Below are positions 33,508 through 41,971 of a stretch of DNA of 64,000 nt, piece after piece. The DNA is taken from contig CAWCHK010000003.1 in assembly GCA_963795385.1 (NCBI GenBank), positions 558,001 through 622,000 of the forward strand, read 5' to 3'. The stretch comes from CAVURS01 sp963795385. Lineage in GTDB: Bacteria > Actinomycetota > Actinomycetes > Actinomycetales > CAVURS01. The stretch's first letter is position 1; every line of letters starts with the position of its first letter. The translations under genes were made by a program, and so were the position numbers. The notes under the pieces were generated by a model. That model was not told the DNA's origin. It searched no databases and saw only the letters and a list, made by a program, of their open reading frames with translations.

Positions 33508-34290
33508 GTGAGCGCACTTGCCGCCCGCAGGCGTCATCCGATGATGCTTGTGCTGTTGCTGCTCGCGGGGCTGCTGGTCACCGGATTCGCTTATGCCGCA
33601 GCGAATCCCAAGTCTGCGAACGCCGACACGTCGGCGACCGGGTCGATCGACAACGGCAAGAAGCTGTTCCTCGCCAACTGCGCCACCTGCCACGGGCTGC
33701 ACGCCCAGGGCACCGAGGTGGCGCCGACCCTGATCGGCGTCGGCGCCGCTGCGGTCGACTTCCAGGTGGGCACCGGCCGGATGCCCGCGGCGGGTCCCGG
33801 TGTGCAGGTCGAGGCCCGGCACAACGACTTCAGCCAGGCTGAGATCTCGGACCTGGCGGCGTACGTCGCCTCGCTGGCCCCCGGCCCGGCGATCCCGGAC
33901 GGGCAGTACACCTCGGCATCCGGCGGTGACATCGCCAAGGGCGGCGAGCTGTTCCGCGTCAACTGCGCGATGTGCCACAACTTCGCCGGCTCCGGCGGCG
34001 CGCTCACCCGCGGCAAGTTCGCCCCGAGCCTGATGGGCGTGACGGGCAAGCACGTCTACGAGGCGATGGTGACCGGCCCGCAGTCCATGCCCGTCTTCAG
34101 CGACACGAACCTCTCGCCCCAGGACAAGCAGAACATCATCGCCTACCTCGACTCGGTGCACACCTCTGCCAGCCCCGGCGGCCTGAACCTCGGCAACCTC
34201 GGCACCATCCCCGAGGGCCTGGTGGTCTGGGTGTTCGGCCTGACCGCACTCATCGGCTGTGCGGTGTGGCTCGGATCGAAGTCGGCATGA
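33508..34290 (+). CDS. qcrC: ubiquinol/menaquinol-cytochrome c reductase diheme cytochrome c subunit
   Basis: This 260-residue membrane-bound cytochrome c has two heme-binding motifs, CATCH near residue 52 and CAMCH near residue 154, each in a small c-type domain. A helix at each end anchors it (PMMLVLLLLAGLLVTGFAYA and LVVWVFGLTALIGCAVWLG). In actinobacteria the second heme domain replaces a soluble cytochrome c and passes electrons directly to the aa3 oxidase. GTG 33508 is chosen over GTG 33502 because GAGGA at 33496-33500 then has a proper seven-base spacing. Confidence 0.93.
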   Translation: MSALAARRRHPMMLVLLLLAGLLVTGFAYAAANPKSANADTSATGSIDNGKKLFLANCATCHGLHAQGTEVAPTLIGVGAAAVDFQVGTGRMPAAGPGVQVEARHNDFSQAEISDLAAYVASLAPGPAIPDGQYTSASGGDIAKGGELFRVNCAMCHNFAGSGGALTRGKFAPSLMGVTGKHVYEAMVTGPQSMPVFSDTNLSPQDKQNIIAYLDSVHTSASPGGLNLGNLGTIPEGLVVWVFGLTALIGCAVWLGSKSA

Positions 34291-34372
34291 GCACCGCGAC
34301 GAACGGATGTGCGTGGTGCCCCCGGCAGCACGCACCCCGCGGATACCTAGGACAACGGACGGACGGCACGCG

Positions 34373-35413
34373 ATGAGCGACCAGCACGAGCCCGGCCAGG
34401 ACGTGGCCGTCGCGGCGGCGCAGGAGGGCTCGCTGCCGGCGCGGTTCGAGAACCCCGGCCTGCCGGCCCACCACCACCGGATGGGCGACACCGACCCGCT
34501 CGCCGCCCGCCGCGCCGAGCGCCAGGTCGCGACGCTGTTCCTGATCTCGATGGTCGCCACGATCGGCTTCATCGTCACCTACTTCGCGGTCGGCGACGGC
34601 GAGTACCTCGAGATCCCGGGACAGGGCAGGATCGGGGCGCAGAACCTGCTCTTCGGCGTCACTCTCGGGCTCAGCCTGTTCTGCATCGGTGCCGGCGCCA
34701 TCCACTGGGCCAAGACCCTGATGCCGGACGAGGAGGTGGTCGAGTACCGCCACCTGATGCGCAGCAGCGACGAGGACCGCAGCGGCGCCGTCAGCACTCT
34801 CCAGGAGGGCGGCGCCGGGTCCGGCATCGCTCGCCGCCCGATCATCAAGTACACGCTGGGCGGTGCGCTCGGGCTCTTCGCCCTGCCGCTCGGCCTGCAG
34901 CTGGTCGGAGGCCTGGGGCCGCTGCCGGGCAAGGAGCTGTCCACCACGATGTGGAAGAAGGGCCTGCGCCTGGTGCGCGACCCCGAGCTCACGCCGATCA
35001 AGGCCTCGGACGTGACCATCGGCGCTGTCTTCCACGTGATGCCCGAGGGCATCGACAAGGTCAGCGACGAGCTGGAGCAGAAGGCCAAGGCCGCCGTGCT
35101 CCTGATGCGGCTCAACCCCTCGGACATCAAGGTCGCGAAGGAGCGCAACGCCGGCTACCAGGGCATCGTGGCGTACTCCAAGATCTGCACCCACGTGGGC
35201 TGCCCGGTGGGCTTGTACGAGCAGCAGACCCACCACCTCCTGTGCCCCTGCCACCAGTCGACGTTCGACGTGACCGAGGACTGCAAGGTCATCTTCGGGC
35301 CCGCGCACAGACCGCTTCCGCAACTCGCGATCACGGTGGACACCGAGGGATACTTGGTAGCGCAGCGGGGATTCGACGAAGCAGTTGGCCCGAGCTTCTG
35401 GGAGCGTGGATGA
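34373..35413 (+). CDS. qcrA: menaquinol-cytochrome c reductase Rieske iron-sulfur subunit
   Basis: This 346-residue Rieske protein has three N-terminal membrane helices (ATLFLISMVATIGFIVTYF first), as typical for actinobacterial QcrA. The 2Fe-2S motifs CTHVGCPVG and CPCHQSTFD lie near residues 272 and 291, each giving one Cys and one His ligand plus the disulfide cysteines. It takes electrons from menaquinol and passes them to QcrC. ATG 34373 begins right after a 82-bp gap from qcrC. Its stop overlaps the qcrB start as ATGA. Confidence 0.93.
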   Translation: MSDQHEPGQDVAVAAAQEGSLPARFENPGLPAHHHRMGDTDPLAARRAERQVATLFLISMVATIGFIVTYFAVGDGEYLEIPGQGRIGAQNLLFGVTLGLSLFCIGAGAIHWAKTLMPDEEVVEYRHLMRSSDEDRSGAVSTLQEGGAGSGIARRPIIKYTLGGALGLFALPLGLQLVGGLGPLPGKELSTTMWKKGLRLVRDPELTPIKASDVTIGAVFHVMPEGIDKVSDELEQKAKAAVLLMRLNPSDIKVAKERNAGYQGIVAYSKICTHVGCPVGLYEQQTHHLLCPCHQSTFDVTEDCKVIFGPAHRPLPQLAITVDTEGYLVAQRGFDEAVGPSFWERG

Positions 35414-37092
35414 GTACCAGCGGCAGCAGCCAGAGTCCCGGCGCCAAGGTCGCCGGCGGCTTGGGCAACTGGGCCGACGAGCGGCTCGGCATCGCCAAGC
35501 CGGCCAAGACGTTCATGCGCAAGGTCTTCCCGGACCACTGGTCGTTCATGCTCGGCGAGATCGCGATGTACAGCCTGATCATCCTGCTGCTCACCGGGAC
35601 CTTCCTGACCTTCTGGTTCGTCCCGTCGGCCGGCGAGGTCGTCTACAACGGCTCGTACGTCCCGCTCAAGGGCGTCCAGATGTCCGAGGCGTTCAAGTCG
35701 ACGGTGGACATCTCCTTCGACGTCCGGGGCGGCCTGATCATCCGGCAGATCCACCACTGGGCCGCGCTGATCTTCGTCGCGGCGATCACGGTGCACATGT
35801 TCCGGGTGTTCTTCACCGGTGCGTTCCGCAAGCCGCGTGAGCTGAACTGGGTCATCGGCGTCGTCCTGCTGCTGCTCTCGATGCTCGAGGGCTTCGCTGG
35901 CTACTCGATCCCGGACGACCTGCTCTCGGGCACCGGGCTGCGGATCGCCTCCGGGTTCATGGAGTCGATCCCGGTGATCGGCAGCTACCTGACGTTCTTC
36001 CTCTTCGACGGCCCGTTCCCCGGCTCGGCGATCATCCCGCGGCTCTACACGATCCACGTGCTGCTGTTGCCCGCGATCATCGTGGGGCTGTTCACGGCCC
36101 ACATCCTGATGGTGACGCTGCAGAAGCACACGCAGTACCCCGGGCCGGGCCGGACGAACGACAACGTCGTCGGCTACCCCTTCATGCCGGTCTACCTGGC
36201 CAAGGCCGGCGGGTTCTTCTTCATCGTCTTCGGGGTCACCTCGCTGCTGGCCGCGGTCGCCACGATCAACCCGATCTGGGCGTACGGGCCCTACGACCCC
36301 TCACCGGTCACGGCTGGGGCCCAGCCGGACTGGTACATGGGCTTCACCGAGGGCGCCCTGCGACTGATGCCTGGCTTCCCGGAGTTCCATATCTGGGGCT
36401 TCACGCTGAGCCTCAACGTCTTCATCCCAGGGGTGATCCTGCTCGGTGCGCTCTTCACCGTGGCCGGCGCGTATCCGTTCATCGAGGCCTGGGTCACCAA
36501 GGACAAGAGCGAGCATCACATCCTGGACCGGCCGCGCAACGCCCCGACCCGGACCGCTCTGGGCGCGATGGCGATCACGTTCTACCTCGTGCTGTTCCTG
36601 GCCGGTGGCAACGACCTGATCGCGACTCACTTCCACCTGTCGATCAACGACATCACGAACACCTTCCAGGCCTTGCTGATCCTGGCGCCGCCGGTGGCCT
36701 TCTGGGTGACCAAGCGGGTCTGCCTCGGCCTGCAGCGACGGGACCGCGACCTGATCCTGCACGGCCGCGAGACCGGCCGGATCGTGCGCCTCCCCCACGG
36801 TGAGTTCATCGAGGTGCACGAGCCGCTCGAGGAGCACGTCGCCTGGACACTGGTCGCGCAGGAGCCCCGACCCGCCCTCGAGCTGCCGCCCCTGGAGGAC
36901 GAGAACGGCGTACGCCGCAAGGGTTCGGCCAAGGACCGGGTGTGGGCGAAGGTGTCCCGGTTCTACTTCGACGACCGGATCGAGCCGGTGACGCCGGCGG
37001 AGCTGGCCGCCGCTCACGACCATGGCCACGGACCGGCCGAGGTCACCGCCGGGGACTCCACCGACGCCCCCCAGGCGATCAAGAGCCACTGA
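35410..37092 (+). CDS. qcrB: menaquinol-cytochrome c reductase cytochrome b subunit
   Basis: This 560-residue cytochrome b has eight or more membrane helices. Heme ligands lie in QIHHWAALIFVAAITVHMFR and RLYTIHVLLLPAIIVGLFTAH, and the quinol-site region reads DPSPVTAGAQPDWYMGFTEG. QcrB is the subunit targeted by mycobacterial inhibitors of the Q203 type. A hydrophilic C-terminal extension of about 130 residues is usual in actinobacteria. ATG 35410 overlaps the qcrA stop. Sixteen bases after its stop the palindromic repeat array starts, so any terminator for ctaE-qcrCAB should be in that array. Confidence 0.94.
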   Translation: MSTSGSSQSPGAKVAGGLGNWADERLGIAKPAKTFMRKVFPDHWSFMLGEIAMYSLIILLLTGTFLTFWFVPSAGEVVYNGSYVPLKGVQMSEAFKSTVDISFDVRGGLIIRQIHHWAALIFVAAITVHMFRVFFTGAFRKPRELNWVIGVVLLLLSMLEGFAGYSIPDDLLSGTGLRIASGFMESIPVIGSYLTFFLFDGPFPGSAIIPRLYTIHVLLLPAIIVGLFTAHILMVTLQKHTQYPGPGRTNDNVVGYPFMPVYLAKAGGFFFIVFGVTSLLAAVATINPIWAYGPYDPSPVTAGAQPDWYMGFTEGALRLMPGFPEFHIWGFTLSLNVFIPGVILLGALFTVAGAYPFIEAWVTKDKSEHHILDRPRNAPTRTALGAMAITFYLVLFLAGGNDLIATHFHLSINDITNTFQALLILAPPVAFWVTKRVCLGLQRRDRDLILHGRETGRIVRLPHGEFIEVHEPLEEHVAWTLVAQEPRPALELPPLEDENGVRRKGSAKDRVWAKVSRFYFDDRIEPVTPAELAAAHDHGHGPAEVTAGDSTDAPQAIKSH

Positions 37093-37107
37093 CCCCCAGC
37101 CGGCCCC

Positions 37108-37411
37108 GCTGACATGTCAGCCCCTCCGGGGGCCAGAGCACCCGCACGAGCTGACACCTCGCGGCACGTGGCCGGGCCCGCTGACGTGTCAGCCGCTCCG
37201 GGGGCCAGAGCACCCGCACGAGCTGACACCCAGCCGGGCCTGCTGACGTGTCAGCCGCTCCGGGGCAGGCACCGCACGAGCTGACACCGCCGGCCCCGCT
37301 GACGTGTCAGCCCCTCCGGGGGCCAGAGCACCCGCACGAGCTGACACCTCGGCCGGGCCCGCTGACGTGTCAGCCGCTCCGGGGGGCAGGGCACCCGCAC
37401 GAGCTGACACC
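37108..37411. repeat. array of five ~51-bp palindrome-containing repeats between convergent genes
   Basis: Five near-identical units lie at 37108-37158, 37180-37230, 37242-37288, 37298-37348 and 37361-37411, separated by 21, 11, 9 and 12 bp of different GC-rich sequence. Each begins GCTGACGTGTCAGC (unit 1 has the perfect palindrome GCTGACATGTCAGC) and ends GAGCTGACACC. GTGTCAGC near the left can pair with GCTGACAC at the right end, giving a hairpin per unit, and with neighbours. Unit 3 is four bases shorter, but only in the loop. The array fills the gap between qcrB and the converging L,D-transpeptidase gene. The stretch 37093-37444 holds no gene that I can support. Confidence 0.9.
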
Positions 37412-37444
37412 CGGCATGGGTGGACGGGGACGGGTGGCCGCGGG

Positions 37445-38677
37445 TCAGGCGAGCGCGGAGCGCTTCTCCCAGCTGGTCCAGGTGTAGTTCCACAGGGTGT
37501 AGCCGTTGCCGGGCTCCAGCGAGCGGTGCCCGCCGACGTACTTGACGACGTCACCGATGTGCGACTCGTTGAAGAGCCACAGCGCGCCCGAGGGGCTGAG
37601 GTTCGTGCAGCCGTGACTGACGTTGGCGCTGCCCTGCGAGCCCACCGACCACGGTGCGGAGTGCAGGAACTCACCGCTCCAGGTCAGGCGCATCGCCCAC
37701 TGGGCCGTGATGTGGTAGTACCCGGGCTGGCCCTTGGCGATCCCGATCGACGCGGAGTCCATGACGTGCACGGGCTCCTTCGTGATGATGACCTTGATGC
37801 CGTTACGGGTCTCGGTCTTGGGGCCGGGCCGGCCCGTGCTGACCTTCAGCGTCTTGATCAGCTTGCCGTTGCGGGTGATCTTCATGACGTGGGTCGACAT
37901 GTTGACCGTGCTGATCATCGCCGCACCGATGGTGAACGACGACGACGCGTCCGAGCCGACGTACTTGCCGGAACCGGTCCGGACACCGGTGAGGCTCGCC
38001 TTCAGCGAGACCTTGGTGCCGGTCTTCCAGTAGTGCGCCGGGCGGTACATCACCTGGGTGTCGGTCAGCCAGCCCCACGAGCCACTCACGGCCGGGGTGG
38101 TCTTGACGGCGAGGTGCTTCTCCACCTCGGCCTTGCCCGAGTCCGCGACGGGAGAGTCGAACTGGACGATCACCGGCATGCCCACGCCGACGACCGAGCC
38201 GCTGGACGGCAGCAGGTGGTACGTCGCGGTGACCTTGGCCGCCATCGTGGTGAAGCTGCTCTTCGACTTCACGCCAGAGGCCGAGGTGGCCTGCACGGTG
38301 TAGTCGGTGGAGGACCGCAGGTACTTCGAGGCCGTCCAGCTCAGGCCGTCGGCCGAGAGAGTGCCGGCGATCGAGCGGTTCTTGGCGTCCGTGACGCTGA
38401 CGCTGGCGAGCGGGCCGCCCGTGGCCGTGACCTTCACGGTGGTGTTCGGCGCGACCGAGGCGGCGCCGTTGGCCGGCGAGATCCGCAGGGAGACCGGGCC
38501 GGTGCTGGTGGGCGACTCGCCCGGGCTCGACGACGGGCTCGACCCGCCGGCGGCACCAGCCGGTGCAGCCGAGGGAGACGCACTCTGGCAGCCGCTCGCG
38601 AGGAGCACGGCCGCAGCGGCGAAAGCCGCCGCCAGCCCGGCTCGCCCGCGTCGGGTCTTGAGGATGTAACCAGCCAC
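37445..38677 (-). CDS. L,D-transpeptidase lipoprotein with Ig-like domains (LdtMt2/LppS type)
   Basis: This 410-residue lipoprotein has signal peptide and lipobox LLASGC, followed by a Ser/Pro linker and two bacterial Ig-like domains (about 60-150 and 150-260). The YkuD catalytic domain carries SHGCTNLSPSGALWLFN with the nucleophilic Cys, and HVMDSASIGI before it. It crosslinks peptidoglycan 3-3, like the mycobacterial enzymes with the same domain order. GTG 38677 has GAAGGAG six bases upstream. A promoter and a strong hairpin at the expected mRNA 5' end lie ahead of it. Its 3' end faces the repeat array. Confidence 0.9.
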   Translation of the reverse strand: MAGYILKTRRGRAGLAAAFAAAAVLLASGCQSASPSAAPAGAAGGSSPSSSPGESPTSTGPVSLRISPANGAASVAPNTTVKVTATGGPLASVSVTDAKNRSIAGTLSADGLSWTASKYLRSSTDYTVQATSASGVKSKSSFTTMAAKVTATYHLLPSSGSVVGVGMPVIVQFDSPVADSGKAEVEKHLAVKTTPAVSGSWGWLTDTQVMYRPAHYWKTGTKVSLKASLTGVRTGSGKYVGSDASSSFTIGAAMISTVNMSTHVMKITRNGKLIKTLKVSTGRPGPKTETRNGIKVIITKEPVHVMDSASIGIAKGQPGYYHITAQWAMRLTWSGEFLHSAPWSVGSQGSANVSHGCTNLSPSGALWLFNESHIGDVVKYVGGHRSLEPGNGYTLWNYTWTSWEKRSALA

Positions 38678-38723
38678 GAATGCTCCTTCGGGCCAGTTCT
38701 CCGACCGGCCTCTGCTCCCTAAG

Positions 38724-38768
38724 ACGCGCGTCAGCCCTGTCGGGTTGCGCGCGCGTGCCTCTAGCGTA
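38724..38768 (-). promoter_or_regulatory. TACGCT -10 followed by a hairpin at the expected mRNA 5' end
   Basis: On the minus strand TACGCT covers 38768-38763. Seven bases on, at 38756, a long hairpin begins: ACGCGCG pairs with CGCGCGT (38756-38750 with 38730-38724), continued by CAACCC pairing GGGCTG around a four-base loop. The transpeptidase mRNA would then start exactly with a stem-loop. It may protect the message, or it could be a terminator for the upstream ctaCDF transcript, though no T-run follows. Confidence 0.45.
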
Positions 38769-38884
38769 ACCGCATGCACGCGCTGCGCCGTACACCTAGA
38801 CCATCTGGGGCGACGGCGAGCCGCTGAGCGGCCGGCCGCGGTTCACGGGCCCGTGTCCCGACCAGAATTGGCGACCAGCACGGG

Positions 38885-39286
38885 TCAGTGGGCAAATGCC
38901 CCACGGGAGAACTCGTAGACCCAGCCAACGATGGCAATCGTGCCGAACCCGACACCGATGATGACGAGCCACCAGCCCACGGCCAGCCCCAGGAAGATGG
39001 TCGCGCCCGACGCGCCCAGCGCCAGCGGCCACCAGCTGTGCGGCGCGAAGAAGCCGTAGTCGCCGGCGGCGGCCTCGATCGGCGCGGCCCAGTCGTCCTC
39101 CGGCCGCGGGTCGATCCGGCGTCCAGTGATGAACAGGTAGATCCCGATCAGGATCGACAGCCCCGCCGTGAGCAGCAGCGCCACCGGCCCGACCGGCTCG
39201 TCCCAGCTGGTCAGGATGCCGTAGACGACGCCGATGGGTGCGAAGAAGAGCGACCCCGCGCCGAACAGCCAGGTCTCGACCTTCAT
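38885..39286 (-). CDS. ctaF: cytochrome c oxidase subunit IV, actinobacterial type
   Basis: This 133-residue membrane protein has four helices: WLFGAGSLFFAPIGVVYGIL, VALLLTAGLSILIGIYLFIT, ALGASGATIFLGLAVGWWLV and GFGTIAIVGWVYEFSRG. The loop PRPEDDWAAPIEAAAGDYGFFAPHSWW is the CtaF hallmark. It is an accessory subunit of the aa3 oxidase in the supercomplex. ATG 39286 overlaps the ctaD stop by one base (TGATG), so the product is translated with CtaD. The long frame upstream lies in ctaD and is not used. Confidence 0.92.
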   Translation of the reverse strand: MKVETWLFGAGSLFFAPIGVVYGILTSWDEPVGPVALLLTAGLSILIGIYLFITGRRIDPRPEDDWAAPIEAAAGDYGFFAPHSWWPLALGASGATIFLGLAVGWWLVIIGVGFGTIAIVGWVYEFSRGAFAH

Positions 39287-41019
39287 CAGCGCCCGCCTCC
39301 CTCGCGGTCGGCAGCGTCGACCTCGGCGCCACCGAGCAAGGTGTCGAGGGGTCCGCGGTTCAGCGGGACCTCCGCAGCGGCGATCTCCGGGTGGTGCAGG
39401 TCGAACGCGGGGCGCTCGGACCGGATCCGCGGGATCGAGGTGAAGTTGTGCCGCGGCGGCGGACAGGACGTGGCCCACTCCAGGGACGCGCCGTAGCCCC
39501 AGGGGTCGTCCGTCTCGACCAGGGGCGCCGTCCGCCAGGTGTGCCAGACGTTGTACAGGAAGGGCAGCGTCGAGGCGCCGAGGAGGAAGGCGCCGGCGGT
39601 GGAGACCTGGTTGGCCCAGGTGAACCCCTCACCGGGCAGGTAGTCGGCGTACCGGCGGGGCATGCCGATCACGCCCAGCCAGTGCTGGATCAGGAACGTC
39701 GTGTGGAAGCCGATGAACAGCATCCAGAAGTGCACCTTGCCCAGTCGCTCGTCCAGCATCCGGCCGGTCAGCTTCGGCCACCAGAAGTAGAACCCGCCGA
39801 ACATCGCGAAGACCACGGTGCCGAACACGACGTAGTGGAAGTGGGCCACCACGAAGTAGGAGTCGGAGAGGTGGAAGTCCAGGGCCGGGCTGGACAGGAT
39901 GATCCCGGTCAGGCCGCCGAACAGGAACGTGATGAGGAAGCCGATCGCCCACAGCATCGGCGTCTCGAAGGTCAGCGACCCGCGCCACATCGTGCCGATC
40001 CAGTTGAAGAACTTCACGCCGGTCGGGATCGCGATCAACATCGTCATGAACGCGAAGAACGGCAGCAGCACCTGACCCGTGGCGTACATGTGGTGCGCCC
40101 ACACCGTCACCGACAGCGCGGCGATGCCGATGGTCGCGAAGACCAGGGTCTTGTAGCCGAACAGCGGCTTCCGCGAGAACACCGGCAGGATCTCGCTGAT
40201 GATGCCGAAGAACGGCAACGCGATGATGTACACCTCGGGATGGCCGAAGAACCAGAACAGGTGCTGCCACAGCATCGCCCCGCCGTTCTCCGGGTCGAAG
40301 ATGTGCGCACCGATCCGCCGGTCGGCGCCCAGGGCCAGCAGCGCCGACGCGAGCACCGGGAAGGCCATCAGCACCAGCACGCTGGTGACCAGGACGGTCC
40401 AGGTGAACATCGGCATCCGGAACATCGTCATGCCCGGCGCGCGCATGCAGATGATGGTGGTGATGAAGTTGACCGCACCGAGGATGGTGCCGAAGCCGGC
40501 GAGCGCCAGGCCGAAGACCCACAAGTCCCCGCCAAGGCCGGGCGAGTACACCTGGTTCGACAGCGGCGCGTACGCGAACCAGCCGAACGCCGCCGCACCC
40601 CCGGGGGTCAGGAACCCGGCCGTCACGATGATCCCGCCGAAGAGGTACAGCCAGTAGGCGAGCATGTTCAGCCGCGGGAACGCCACGTCCGGCGAGCCGA
40701 TCTGCAGCGGCATCAACGCATTCGCGAAGCCGGCGAACAGTGGCGTCGCGAACAGCAGCAGCATGATCGTGCCGTGCATCGTGAACAGCTGGTTGTACTG
40801 CTCCGGGTCCTTCACGATCTGCAGTCCGGGCTCGAACAGCTCGGCCCGGATCAGCAGGGCCATCAGGCCGCCGATCAGGAAGAAGATGAACGACGTGATG
40901 AAGTAGAGGTTGCCGATCACCTTGTGGTCGGTCGTCGTCGCCCAGCGGACCACCGTGCGGCCCAGGCTGTGCGGTCGCGCCGGCGCGACGCTCCACTCCG
41001 CCTCGCGGTAGGTCGTCAT
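39286..41019 (-). CDS. ctaD: cytochrome c oxidase subunit I
   Basis: This 577-residue catalytic subunit has the heme a ligand in FTMHGTIMLLLFATP, the CuB/heme a3 site WFFGHPEVYIIALP with the cross-linked Tyr, VWAHHMYATG, and the pair in HFHYVVFGTVVFAMFGG. The K- and D-channel elements appear present. ATG 41019 overlaps the ctaC stop as ATGA. The order ctaC-ctaD-ctaF is a single leftward operon. In M. tuberculosis ctaD lies elsewhere, so having it here is a difference from that map but is common in other actinobacteria. Confidence 0.94.
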   Translation of the reverse strand: MTTYREAEWSVAPARPHSLGRTVVRWATTTDHKVIGNLYFITSFIFFLIGGLMALLIRAELFEPGLQIVKDPEQYNQLFTMHGTIMLLLFATPLFAGFANALMPLQIGSPDVAFPRLNMLAYWLYLFGGIIVTAGFLTPGGAAAFGWFAYAPLSNQVYSPGLGGDLWVFGLALAGFGTILGAVNFITTIICMRAPGMTMFRMPMFTWTVLVTSVLVLMAFPVLASALLALGADRRIGAHIFDPENGGAMLWQHLFWFFGHPEVYIIALPFFGIISEILPVFSRKPLFGYKTLVFATIGIAALSVTVWAHHMYATGQVLLPFFAFMTMLIAIPTGVKFFNWIGTMWRGSLTFETPMLWAIGFLITFLFGGLTGIILSSPALDFHLSDSYFVVAHFHYVVFGTVVFAMFGGFYFWWPKLTGRMLDERLGKVHFWMLFIGFHTTFLIQHWLGVIGMPRRYADYLPGEGFTWANQVSTAGAFLLGASTLPFLYNVWHTWRTAPLVETDDPWGYGASLEWATSCPPPRHNFTSIPRIRSERPAFDLHHPEIAAAEVPLNRGPLDTLLGGAEVDAADREGGGR

Positions 41020-41888
41020 GAGCCGCTCCCTGCGCCGTCGATGAGCGCCTGTTGGCCGGGCTCGAGCGGCGAGCGTCCGAGCGAGTTCGGCAGCTGGCCG
41101 GTCTGGCCGGCGTCCTTGAGGGCCTGGATGTGCGCGTCGAAGTCGGCCTGCGAGACGACCTTCACCTCGAACAGCATCTGTGAGTGGTAGGCCCCGCACA
41201 ACTCCGCGCACTTTCCCGCGAACGTCCCGGTCGTGGTGGGCACGACCTGGAAGCGGTTGACCTTGCCGGGGATCATGTCGAGCTTCTGCAGGAACGCGGG
41301 CACCCAGAACGAGTGGATGACGTCACGCGAGGTCAGGACGAACTCGGTCCGCTTGCCCACCGGGAGGTAGAGCGTCGGCAGCGAGTTCTCGGCGAGCGGC
41401 TTGCCGCTCAGCTCGGCCTGCGTGCCGGCCTCGTAGACCTGCTGCGTCTGGTAGTTGAAGTCCCAGCTCCATTGCTTCCCAACGACATTCACGACCATGT
41501 CGGGCTTCACATTGGTCGAGAGGAGGGCCTGCTCGTCCCTCGCGGTGAAGTAGAAGAGGACGCCGATCATGAAGAGCGGCACGACGGTGTAGAGGATCTC
41601 GATCGGCACGTTGTAGCGCAGCTGCTCGGGGAACTCGGGGTCGTCCTGCTTGCGCCGGTACGCCGCGACGCACCACAGGATCAGGCCCCACACCAGGACG
41701 CCGACGCCCAATGCTGCCGCCCACGAGCCGTCCCAGAGATCCGTGACCCGCTTGCTGTTCTCGGTGACGCCCTTCGGGAGGAGCCCGCGCGACATCGCGT
41801 TGTCACACCCGGTGAGGAGGAAGACGCAGCCTGCGGCCACCCCGGTGAAACCGACAAAGCGGCGCCGGTTCGACGAGCCTGCGCGCAC
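41016..41888 (-). CDS. ctaC: cytochrome c oxidase subunit II, lipoprotein
   Basis: This 290-residue subunit has a lipobox FLLTGCDN, two membrane helices (WAAALGVGVLVWGLILWCV and VPIEILYTVVPLFMIGVLFYF), and a cupredoxin domain. The CuA site is complete: HSFWVPAF and KCAELCGAYHSQM. It receives electrons from QcrC and passes them to CtaD. GTG 41888 is chosen because the GGGAAGG run lies eight bases before it, while GTG 41897 would touch the run. A TAGGGT -10 box at 41934-41929 suggests a leader of about 35 nt, so this operon uses a normal ribosome site. Confidence 0.92.
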   Translation of the reverse strand: MRAGSSNRRRFVGFTGVAAGCVFLLTGCDNAMSRGLLPKGVTENSKRVTDLWDGSWAAALGVGVLVWGLILWCVAAYRRKQDDPEFPEQLRYNVPIEILYTVVPLFMIGVLFYFTARDEQALLSTNVKPDMVVNVVGKQWSWDFNYQTQQVYEAGTQAELSGKPLAENSLPTLYLPVGKRTEFVLTSRDVIHSFWVPAFLQKLDMIPGKVNRFQVVPTTTGTFAGKCAELCGAYHSQMLFEVKVVSQADFDAHIQALKDAGQTGQLPNSLGRSPLEPGQQALIDGAGSGS

Positions 41889-41971
41889 GGATGGCACCTT
41901 CCCTGACGACGGCCTGGCAACGGCGGCAACCCTACTCCAGACCACTCGGATCGGACCGGCAGGGTGCGTCC

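Noticed and set aside
37108..37411. CRISPR array
   Set aside because: Repeats of ~51 bp with spacers of 9-21 bp are wrong in size, spacers are GC-rich and alike, and there are no cas genes.
37093..37444. Protein-coding gene across the repeat array
   Set aside because: Open frames exist on both strands but the repeat period (72, 62, 56, 63 bp) does not keep one frame, and no ribosome site or family motif is present.
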